Made by a program: the position numbers and the translations under genes. A DNA stretch of 42,495 nucleotides from an uncultured Bacteroidota bacterium (lineage in GTDB: Bacteria; Bacteroidota; Bacteroidia; Chitinophagales; Chitinophagaceae). Of the stretch, positions 33,221 to 40,344 are shown piece after piece; within the stretch, counting starts at the first letter, position 1, and each line of letters begins with the position of its first letter. The notes under the pieces are model-generated. The model had not been told where the DNA came from. It saw only the letters and a list, made by a program, of their open reading frames with translations, and searched no databases. Location: contig CALLKA010000049.1 of assembly GCA_938008665.1 (NCBI GenBank), forward strand, positions 1 through 42,495, in the 5' to 3' direction.

Positions 33221-35158
33221 TTATAACACCCCTTTTACAATTTCATCCACCACTGCTGGATCTAAAAGTGTGGAAGTGTCTCCCAAACTACTTAATTCAC
33301 CTTCGGCTACTTTGCGAAGTATGCGACGCATAATTTTTCCAGAACGTGTCTTAGGAAGTCCTGATACAAATTGAATTTTATCCGGCTTTGCAATAGGTCC
33401 AATAATTCTTGTTACTGTCTGCAAAATATCCTTACGAATCATATCAGCAGTGCCATGGGTGTCCTGTCCATGTGATCCTGTATAAATGACGTAGGCGTAA
33501 ATTCCTTGTCCTTTGATATCATGGGGGTAACCTACTACCGCACTTTCTACAACACCTGCGTGCATATTAATGGCATTCTCCACTTCGGCAGTTCCTATTC
33601 GGTGCCCACTTACATTGAGTACATCATCCACACGACCTGTGATTCTAATTTGACCTTGGTCATTTTTTAATGCACCATCTCCTGTGAAATATAAATTTTC
33701 ATAAGTGGCAAAATAATTGGTTCTGCATCTTTCATGATCGCCATAAGTGGTTCTCAATGTGGAAGGCCAAGGCTGTGTGATACATAAATTTCCACGATAC
33801 AAGCCATCTTCCATCGTAGTTACTTCCGCACCTTTATCATCAACTAAAATTGTTTTTACTCCTGGCAATGGATAAGTTGCCCAGCCTGGTTTTCCAGGGG
33901 TAATACCTGCCATATTAGAAATCATGATGCCACCTGTTTCTGTTTGCCACCAGGTGTCAACAATAGGACATTTTTTCTTTCCGATATGTTCATCATACCA
34001 ATGCCATGCTTCCTCGTTGATCGGTTCTCCGACGGTACCTAACACTTTCAAACTACTTAAATCATGACCTTGCACAGGTCCTAATCCAAATCCCATTAAG
34101 GAACGAATTGCAGTAGGCGCGGTATATAAAATGTTCACTCTGAACTTATCAATAATATCCCAAAACCTTCCAGCATCTGGGAATGTAGGGATCCCCTCAA
34201 ACATTAAGGAAGTACCTCCTGCGCTCAACGGCGCATAAACAATATAGCTATGTCCTGTAATCCATCCGATATCTGCAGTACAAAAGAAGATATCATTGGG
34301 TTGGTATTGAAAAACATTTACAAAAGTATAATTAGTGTAAACCATATATCCAGCAACACTATGTACGACACCTTTTGGTTTTCCAGTGGAACCAGATGTA
34401 TATAAAATAAACAAAGGGTCTTCTGCATCCATCTCAGCAGCATCCACATGAGTGATGCCTTGTGATTCTACTTTTTTAATTTCATCTTCCCACCAAACAT
34501 CACGGCCTTTTAGCATGGATACTGCTGTTCGGGTACGTGTGCAAACAATAACACGCTTCATTGTTTTATTTCCGATTAGTGCATCATCAATGACGGACTT
34601 TAATGGTATATCTTTTGCACCACGATAAGCGCCATCGCAAGTAATAATGAATTCAGCTTGTGCATCCTCTAATCTGTCCGCAATACTTTGTGCCGAGAAT
34701 CCACCAAAAATAACACTATGTACAGCGCCAATGCGCGCGCAAGCCAATACGGCAATGGCTAGTTCAGGTATCATACCCATATAAATACAAACACGGTCTC
34801 CTTTCTTTACGCCATTATTATAAAGTACTTGTGCAAATTGACAAACTTTTAAATGTAATTGTTTGTAGGTAATAATGCGATGGTGTTCCTCGGGGTCATT
34901 CGGTTCCCAAATTAATGCAGGGGTATCGCCATTTTTTTCAAGATGACGATCAATACAATTTTCAGTAATATTTAATTTTCCGCCTTTGAACCATTCAATT
35001 TTTGGGTCCTTAAAATTCCATTCAGAAACAGTATCCCATTTTTTACGCCAAGTAAAATTATCGGCAATAGCACCCCAAAATTTTTCAGGCTGTTCAATAC
35101 TTTTTTTATAGGCTTCGTGGTAGTCGTCTAAATTTTTAATTTGGTAAGGGTAGCTCAT
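33221..35158 (-). CDS. acs: Acetyl-CoA synthetase (AMP-forming)
   Basis: The enzyme activates acetate with ATP and CoA through acetyl-AMP. The ANL-family motifs are present: LFILYTSGSTGKPKGVVHS (P-loop), DTWWQTETGG, and the C-terminal PKTRSGKIMRRILRK, whose Lys is the usual acetylation-controlled residue. The tryptophan pocket IGWITGHSY is the acetyl-specific type. I start at the ATG at 35156-35158 (645 residues). A frame start ten codons earlier is a TTG inside the promoter element TAAATTTG, so it cannot be the true start if that promoter is used. It is divergent from an MFS transporter, which suggests acetate uptake and activation together. Confidence 0.95.
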   Translation of the reverse strand: MSYPYQIKNLDDYHEAYKKSIEQPEKFWGAIADNFTWRKKWDTVSEWNFKDPKIEWFKGGKLNITENCIDRHLEKNGDTPALIWEPNDPEEHHRIITYKQLHLKVCQFAQVLYNNGVKKGDRVCIYMGMIPELAIAVLACARIGAVHSVIFGGFSAQSIADRLEDAQAEFIITCDGAYRGAKDIPLKSVIDDALIGNKTMKRVIVCTRTRTAVSMLKGRDVWWEDEIKKVESQGITHVDAAEMDAEDPLFILYTSGSTGKPKGVVHSVAGYMVYTNYTFVNVFQYQPNDIFFCTADIGWITGHSYIVYAPLSAGGTSLMFEGIPTFPDAGRFWDIIDKFRVNILYTAPTAIRSLMGFGLGPVQGHDLSSLKVLGTVGEPINEEAWHWYDEHIGKKKCPIVDTWWQTETGGIMISNMAGITPGKPGWATYPLPGVKTILVDDKGAEVTTMEDGLYRGNLCITQPWPSTLRTTYGDHERCRTNYFATYENLYFTGDGALKNDQGQIRITGRVDDVLNVSGHRIGTAEVENAINMHAGVVESAVVGYPHDIKGQGIYAYVIYTGSHGQDTHGTADMIRKDILQTVTRIIGPIAKPDKIQFVSGLPKTRSGKIMRRILRKVAEGELSSLGDTSTLLDPAVVDEIVKGVL

Positions 35159-35185
35159 AGGAATCGTTGAATAAATAATGATACT

Positions 35186-35193
35186 CAAATTTA
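35186..35193 (-). promoter_or_regulatory. -7 promoter element TAAATTTG upstream of acs
   Basis: TAAATTTG on the minus strand matches TAnnTTTG exactly and lies 27 bases before the chosen acs ATG. It fixes the start of the gene downstream of the in-frame TTG at 35188. Confidence 0.55.
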
Positions 35194-35247
35194 CATTTTT
35201 CAGTTTAAATTATTAACTTGAATATTCACTTGAAAACAACTTAATTT

Positions 35248-36852
35248 ATGATTCAAGAAAAAAAGCAAAGTGGCATCGCTTTTGTTATTGGGGCTTCTTC
35301 GGTAGGTACCTTAATTGAATGGTATGATTTTTACATATTTGGGATGTTGGCTACCATCATTTCGAAACAATTTTTCCCTGCAGATGCAGGAACCGCAGCG
35401 CTATTAAGTACTTTGGCCATATTTGCTGCAGGCTTTATCGTTCGACCTTTTGGGGCGTTGGTTTTTGGAAGATTAGGCGATTTGATTGGCCGTAAACACA
35501 CTTTTTTATTGACATTAGTGATTATGGGTGGATCCACTTTTGCGATTGGACTTGTTCCAGGCTATGCAACTATTGGATGGGCAGCCCCTATTTTAGTATT
35601 AATTCTACGTTTATTACAAGGATTGGCTTTGGGAGGGGAGTATGGCGGCGCAGCTACTTATGTGGCTGAACATGCACCACAAGGACAAAGAGGTTTTTGG
35701 ACTAGTTGGATTCAAACCACAGCCACACTAGGCTTATTTTTAGCATTGGGCGTAATTATATTTATAAGATCAAGTCAAGGGGTTGAAAAATTTAGTGCAG
35801 AATGGGGTGGTTGGAGATATCCTTTTTGGATTTCCTTATTGTTGGTAGGCGTGTCCATTTTAATTAGAATGCGCATGAGTGAGTCGCCCATGTTTTCTAA
35901 ATTAAAATCCGAGGGTAAAACCTCAGTCAATCCGCTAAAAGAAAGTTTTGGCCATAAGGCAAATTTTAAAATGGTTTTGTTGGCCTTATTTGGTGCTGTG
36001 ATGGGACAAGGTGTAGTTTGGTATACTGGGCAGTTTTATGCACAAAGTTTTATTGAAACAGTTTGTAAGGTTGAATTTATACAATCACGAAATTTAATGT
36101 TGTGGGCGATATTAATGGCGACACCTTGCTTTGTATTGTTTGGATGGTTGAGTGATAAAGTGGGAAGAAAATGGATCATGCTCATTGGAATGTTGGCGGC
36201 AGTGCTCACTTATCGACCCATTTATAAACAATTTTTAAGTTTAACGAGTGCGAAAAATAGAATTGAAAAAATTGATTTAGCCAAAACGACTGCAAGCGAA
36301 CCAAAAGTGGTGACTGATGCGAAGGAGGCCACTAAAATATATGTTACACAAACATTTGATACCGCCTACACGGATGGAGCACATTTCAAATATACCAAAA
36401 CGGATACCCTACATTTAGCTGCTGCATATGATGCTAATTTGAAAATAGATACACTGAATCCCAGTTTAATTGTGTCAAAATCGGTGAAGCCAAATGTGGT
36501 GATTGAAAAAACAATGGATGATGCTACTTATTGGAATTTAATCTGGTTGGTATTTATACAAATTGTTTATGTAACCATGGTGTATGGTCCTATTGCTGCA
36601 TTCTTAGTGGAGATGTTTCCTACAAAAATCAGGTATACTTCCATGTCATTGCCTTATCATATTGGTAATGGAGTGTTTGGCGGATTAGTACCTTTTTTAG
36701 GAACATTGATTGTTGAGTTTACCAAATCACCGGAATCGCCTATGGGAGATGCGTTGGCTGGATTATGGTATCCAATAGGGGTGGCCAGTGTTTGTTTAAT
36801 TATTGGCGTGTTTTATTTAAGTAACAAAATTGATAAAAATGTAATGGACTAG
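35248..36852 (+). CDS. MFS metabolite:H+ symporter, probably for a short carboxylate, with a large periplasmic insert
   Basis: This 534-residue MFS protein of the ShiA/ProP/KgtP type has two MFS motif A copies, GRLGDLIGRKH (74-84) and GWLSDKVGRK (299-308), and the family's RLLQGLALGGEYGGAATYVAEHAP segment (121-143). Residues about 325-428 are an almost fully hydrophilic insert of about 100 residues between helices that should be adjacent in the membrane. It is rich in Thr, Lys, Asp and Ala (SAKNRIEKIDLAKTTASEP..TDTLHL) and has no signature I recognise. The gene is divergent from acs and 42 bases before a small membrane protein, which suggests transport of acetate, propionate or a related acid. 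That assignment is an inference from context. Confidence 0.85.
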   Translation: MIQEKKQSGIAFVIGASSVGTLIEWYDFYIFGMLATIISKQFFPADAGTAALLSTLAIFAAGFIVRPFGALVFGRLGDLIGRKHTFLLTLVIMGGSTFAIGLVPGYATIGWAAPILVLILRLLQGLALGGEYGGAATYVAEHAPQGQRGFWTSWIQTTATLGLFLALGVIIFIRSSQGVEKFSAEWGGWRYPFWISLLLVGVSILIRMRMSESPMFSKLKSEGKTSVNPLKESFGHKANFKMVLLALFGAVMGQGVVWYTGQFYAQSFIETVCKVEFIQSRNLMLWAILMATPCFVLFGWLSDKVGRKWIMLIGMLAAVLTYRPIYKQFLSLTSAKNRIEKIDLAKTTASEPKVVTDAKEATKIYVTQTFDTAYTDGAHFKYTKTDTLHLAAAYDANLKIDTLNPSLIVSKSVKPNVVIEKTMDDATYWNLIWLVFIQIVYVTMVYGPIAAFLVEMFPTKIRYTSMSLPYHIGNGVFGGLVPFLGTLIVEFTKSPESPMGDALAGLWYPIGVASVCLIIGVFYLSNKIDKNVMD

Positions 36853-36894
36853 CTTAATCAAATAAGCAAGCCATTTACTAAAAATAGAATCATT

Positions 36895-37146
36895 ATGAAT
36901 GCAGTTAAAAAATTATTAGGTTATGTGTGGATGCTAATGGCACCTGCCTTAATTTGTTTTTTAGTTTACCAAGCAGTGGAAAAAATTTCGGCAGCATCTG
37001 AAATACAAAGAGCAAATGTTGCTTTACAATGGGTGATTATATTACTTGTGTTTACGCCCATATGTGTTGGTTTTTTCATATTTGGAAAATATGCAAGTGC
37101 GAATGAGTATGCACACTTGCCTGAATCGTCTAATGAGTTAGAATAA
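36895..37146 (+). CDS. Small two-helix membrane protein next to the MFS transporter (DUF6814-like)
   Basis: This 83-residue protein has two hydrophobic segments (about 11-28 and 44-67) and an acidic tail (SSNELE). It starts 42 bases after the transporter gene on the same strand. It resembles the small proteins called DUF6814 that I recall beside carboxylate-type MFS transporters in this phylum, but this is recognition by pattern only. It may be an accessory subunit of the transporter. Confidence 0.6.
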   Translation: MNAVKKLLGYVWMLMAPALICFLVYQAVEKISAASEIQRANVALQWVIILLVFTPICVGFFIFGKYASANEYAHLPESSNELE

Positions 37147-37176
37147 GTATTTTATAGTCATTTAAGGATTGTTACT

Positions 37177-37184
37177 TATTTTTG
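37177..37184 (+). promoter_or_regulatory. -7 promoter element TATTTTTG beside the gldA-like start
   Basis: TATTTTTG is a TAnnTTTG match ending three bases before the ATG at 37188. As at gatB, this predicts a leaderless or nearly leaderless transcript and rules out a TTG start two codons earlier, which lies inside the element. Confidence 0.45.
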
Positions 37185-37187
37185 ATC

Positions 37188-37892
37188 ATGTCTTTAACAG
37201 TAAGTCAAATAAGTAAAACTTTTGGCGCGTCAAACGCAGTCGACAATATCACCTTCACAATTAATACAGGAGAAGTAGTTGGTTTTTTAGGTCCCAATGG
37301 TGCTGGGAAATCAACCACAATGAAAATGATTGTCGGCTTTTTACAAGCAGACAAAGGAACAATCACATTGAATGGAATTAGTTACGAACAAGATGCAGTC
37401 AAGTATAAAAAAATGATCGGCTACCTGCCTGAATCCAATGCTTTATATGAAGATATGTATGTGAAGGAATATTTAAGTTTTATTGCAGCTGGGCATGAAA
37501 TTAAAAATCCAGCAAATCGCATTCAGGAAGTGATTGAACAAACAGGATTAGGTTTGATGCAAACAAAAAAAATTAATCAGCTTTCCAAAGGGTATAAACA
37601 GCGCGTCGGGATGGCTGCTGCAATTATACATTCACCGAAGCTATTAATATTGGATGAGCCTACCGCAGGTTTGGATCCCAATCAATTAACTGAAATTAGA
37701 GCACTGATTAAATCATTAAGTGCAAACGCTATGATTCTATTTTCAACACATATTTTACAGGAAGTGACCGCCATATGTGATCGAGTGTTAGTATTAAACA
37801 AGGGAAAATTGGTGGCCAATGATCGTATGGCCGATTTAGCGCAAAAACACGAAGCAGGATTGGAAGAAATTTTCAAAATGCTTACCCATTAA
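37188..37892 (+). CDS. gldA: ABC transporter ATP-binding protein, GldA-like
   Basis: This 234-residue ATPase has Walker A GPNGAGKST (35-43), the signature LSKGYKQRVG (132-141), Walker B LLILDEPT (152-159) and the GLDPNQLTEIR segment typical of GldA, the ATPase of the gliding-motility transporter GldAFG. The match to the IGYLPESNALYEDMYVKEYL pattern of GldA is strong. The membrane partners GldF and GldG are not adjacent, so this may be GldA with a distant GldFG, or another ABC-2 type ATPase of the same branch. I start at the ATG at 37188. Confidence 0.8.
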   Translation: MSLTVSQISKTFGASNAVDNITFTINTGEVVGFLGPNGAGKSTTMKMIVGFLQADKGTITLNGISYEQDAVKYKKMIGYLPESNALYEDMYVKEYLSFIAAGHEIKNPANRIQEVIEQTGLGLMQTKKINQLSKGYKQRVGMAAAIIHSPKLLILDEPTAGLDPNQLTEIRALIKSLSANAMILFSTHILQEVTAICDRVLVLNKGKLVANDRMADLAQKHEAGLEEIFKMLTH

Positions 37893-37959
37893 AAAAAAGG
37901 ATGTAAATTGCGGTCTCCAATTGGTATATACCTATTTTAGAAATTAATAAGCAATATTT

Positions 37960-39252
37960 ATGAGTTACATTATTGAAGTTCATGCAAGACAAATTTTAGA
38001 CAGTCGCGGTAATCCAACCGTTGAAGTGGATGTATTAACAGACGAAGGAGCGATGGGTCGTGCGGCTGTGCCTAGTGGCGCAAGTACTGGTATCCATGAA
38101 GCAGTAGAGTTAAGAGATAACGATAAAAAAAAGTATGTAGGCAAAGGCGTTATTAAAGCGGTTAAAAATGTAAATGATCATATTGCAAAAGCAGTGGAAG
38201 GATTTGATGTTAGTGCGCAAGCGGCGATTGATCAAATGATGATTGAATTAGACGGAACAGCCAACAAAGGTAAATTAGGGGCGAATGCAATTTTAGCAGT
38301 AAGTATGGCAGTAGCGAAAGCGGCAGCCGAAGAAGCAAATTTGCCTTTATACAGATACATTGGTGGGACAAATGCAAAAACATTGCCAATCCCAATGATG
38401 AATATTATTAATGGCGGTGCGCATGCTGATAATAAAATTGATTTTCAAGAATTTATGGTGATGCCTATTGGTGCACCTAATTTTAGTGAAGGTTTGCGTT
38501 GGGGGGTTGAAATTTTCCATCATTTAAAATCGGTATTAAAGAAAAAAGGATTTAGCACAAATGTGGGAGATGAAGGTGGATTTGCACCAAACATTCAAAG
38601 CAATGAGGAAGCGATTGAAACCGTGCTTGAAGCAATTCATGCAGCAGGATATAAAACTGGATCTCAAATTGCTATAGCAATGGATGCTGCAAATAGTGAG
38701 TTGTGGGATGCGAAAAAGAAAAAATATGTTTTCCATAAAAGTTCTGGAAAGGAATTAAGTAGCGACCAATTGGTGAAGTATTGGGAAAAATGGGTGAAAC
38801 AATATCCTATTATTTCCATTGAAGATGGTATGGCTGAGGACGATTGGAATGGTTGGAAGGCATTAACACAAGCGATTGGCGATAAGTGTCAATTGGTAGG
38901 GGATGATTTATTTGTGACCAATGTGGATCGTTTGCAAATGGGCATTGATAAAAAAATTGGAAATGGTTTGTTGGTCAAAGTGAATCAAATAGGCACATTG
39001 ACGGAAACCATCAATGCGGTTACTTTGGCGCAACACAATGGTTATAACACGATTATGTCACATCGCAGTGGTGAAACTGAAGATACCACGATTGCTGATT
39101 TAGCAGTAGCTTTAAATTGTGGTCAAATTAAAACTGGATCAGCTTCAAGAACCGATCGTATGGCTAAATACAACCAGTTAATTAGAATTGAAGAAGCATT
39201 AGGCGAAACGGCAATTTACCCTAAAGGGAAAGTGAAGTTTGGCAACAAATAG
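37960..39252 (+). CDS. eno: Enolase
   Basis: Enolase (430 residues) interconverts 2-phosphoglycerate and phosphoenolpyruvate. It shows the N-terminal ILDSRGNPTVEVDV, the acid/base and metal motifs NINGGAHADNKIDFQEFM, SIEDGMAEDDWNGW and GDDLFVTN, and SHRSGETEDTTIADLAVAL near the C-terminus. Length is standard. A near-match promoter, TATTTTAG, lies upstream, and two hairpins follow the stop. Confidence 0.98.
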   Translation: MSYIIEVHARQILDSRGNPTVEVDVLTDEGAMGRAAVPSGASTGIHEAVELRDNDKKKYVGKGVIKAVKNVNDHIAKAVEGFDVSAQAAIDQMMIELDGTANKGKLGANAILAVSMAVAKAAAEEANLPLYRYIGGTNAKTLPIPMMNIINGGAHADNKIDFQEFMVMPIGAPNFSEGLRWGVEIFHHLKSVLKKKGFSTNVGDEGGFAPNIQSNEEAIETVLEAIHAAGYKTGSQIAIAMDAANSELWDAKKKKYVFHKSSGKELSSDQLVKYWEKWVKQYPIISIEDGMAEDDWNGWKALTQAIGDKCQLVGDDLFVTNVDRLQMGIDKKIGNGLLVKVNQIGTLTETINAVTLAQHNGYNTIMSHRSGETEDTTIADLAVALNCGQIKTGSASRTDRMAKYNQLIRIEEALGETAIYPKGKVKFGNK

Positions 39253-39255
39253 TTA

Positions 39256-39280
39256 AAAGGCTTTTAATTTTAAAGTCTTT
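39256..39280 (+). terminator. Weak hairpin after eno
   Basis: AAAGGCTTT (39256-39264) and AAAGTCTTT (39272-39280) pair with one G-T wobble around a 7-base AT loop. It is the first of two hairpins after eno and may aid termination. Confidence 0.35.
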
Positions 39281-39285
39281 ATCAC

Positions 39286-39338
39286 AAAAGGTTGGCGTAT
39301 TATTAGAACTACACTAATTTTACTCCAACCTTTTTTTT
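39286..39338 (+). terminator. Terminator-like hairpin ending directly at the next start codon
   Basis: AAAAGGTTGG (39286-39295) pairs with CCAACCTTTT (39325-39334) around a 29-base loop, and a run of eight Ts (39331-39338) follows and ends exactly at the ATG of the FtsB/DivIC-like gene. It looks like the eno terminator, but its T-run also forms the immediate 5' flank of the next gene. Confidence 0.65.
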
Positions 39339-39656
39339 ATGCAGTTTTTGAAAAAAATAACCCCTTTTATTGCTAATCGATATTTCGTCGTGGCCGTTGG
39401 TTTTTTTGTATGGATGTTATTTTTTGACCAAAGAGATTTTTTTCAGCAAAGCCAAAGAACAGGGGAATTAAAAAAAGTAGAGGCGGCTAAAAAATATTAC
39501 CAAGACGAAATTGAAAAAACTAAGAAGCAGTTAAATAATTTACAAAACAATCCTGCCTCCGTTGAAAAGTATGCACGTGAAAGATATTTATTAAGACGTG
39601 AGGGGGAGGAAGTTTATTTATTTGAAGATACAATGCCTGCATCCACAAAAAAATGA
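39339..39656 (+). CDS. FtsB/DivIC-family septum formation initiator
   Basis: This 105-residue bitopic protein has a short cytoplasmic N-terminus, one membrane helix (about 12-29) and a coiled coil (about 35-70; EAAKKYYQDEIEKTKKQLNNLQ), followed by the family end VEKYARERYLLRREGEEVYLFED. FtsB/DivIC proteins link the divisome synthase to FtsL and FtsQ. The ATG lies directly on the T-run of a terminator-like hairpin, with no room for a ribosome-binding site. The gene overlaps nth by four bases (ATGA), so nth translation is coupled to it. Confidence 0.88.
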   Translation: MQFLKKITPFIANRYFVVAVGFFVWMLFFDQRDFFQQSQRTGELKKVEAAKKYYQDEIEKTKKQLNNLQNNPASVEKYARERYLLRREGEEVYLFEDTMPASTKK

Positions 39657-40309
39657 CAAAGAAGGAAAGGTATTCACATGTACTCAATTATTTTCAGCAA
39701 CAAATGCCGATTGCTGAAACCGAATTAACTTACGAAAGTCCATTTCAATTATTGGTAGCTGTTATTTTATCAGCACAATGCACGGACAAACGCGTTAATG
39801 AAACCACTCCGTTAATTTTTAAAAAATTCCCTTCGCCTGAGTCTATGGCGCTAGCCCAGTTTGATGATTTATTTCCTTTAATTAAAAGTATTTCGTATCC
39901 AAATAATAAAACGAAGCATTTAATTGGGATGAGCCAATTGTTACTCAAAAACTTTAATGGCGAAGTGCCCATGACCATTGATGCATTGGTTACCCTACCT
40001 GGGGTGGGTCGTAAAACGGCCAATGTCATTACGAGTGTGATAGATCAACAACCCAATATGGCGGTGGATACGCATGTATTTAGGGTGAGTAGAAGAATTG
40101 GCTTGGTTCCAATGACAGCAACAACGCCGTTGGCAGTTGAAAAAGAATTAATTAAACATATTCCAACCCAACAAGTACACACAGCACATCATTGGCTAAT
40201 ATTACATGGCAGATACACTTGTTTGGCTAGGAGTCCAAAATGTGCATCCTGCGGGATTCTTTCATTTTGTAAAGAAGGCACTAAAAACAAAAAAGCTTCC
40301 TCCGAATAA
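39653..40309 (+). CDS. nth: Endonuclease III
   Basis: This 218-residue bifunctional glycosylase/AP-lyase removes oxidised pyrimidines. The HhH motif LPGVGRKTANVI (115-126) carries the catalytic Lys121, and VDTHVFRVSRRIG carries Asp139. The 4Fe-4S cluster ligands are Cys190, Cys197, Cys200 and Cys206 (C-x6-C-x2-C-x5-C). The stop codon lies inside the terminator hairpin that follows. It is the second DNA glycosylase in this window, after the AlkA-type gene at 20232. Confidence 0.97.
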   Translation: MTKKERYSHVLNYFQQQMPIAETELTYESPFQLLVAVILSAQCTDKRVNETTPLIFKKFPSPESMALAQFDDLFPLIKSISYPNNKTKHLIGMSQLLLKNFNGEVPMTIDALVTLPGVGRKTANVITSVIDQQPNMAVDTHVFRVSRRIGLVPMTATTPLAVEKELIKHIPTQQVHTAHHWLILHGRYTCLARSPKCASCGILSFCKEGTKNKKASSE

Positions 40310-40325
40310 TCGAAGAAAGCTTTTT
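40290..40325. terminator. Terminator overlapping the 3' end of nth
   Basis: AAAAAGCTT (40290-40298) pairs with AAGCTTTTT (40317-40325), with a partly paired interior. The left arm lies inside the nth coding sequence, and the structure sits between nth and the convergent korA gene, so it may serve both. Confidence 0.7.
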
Positions 40326-40344
40326 AAATTTCAATAAAGTATCC

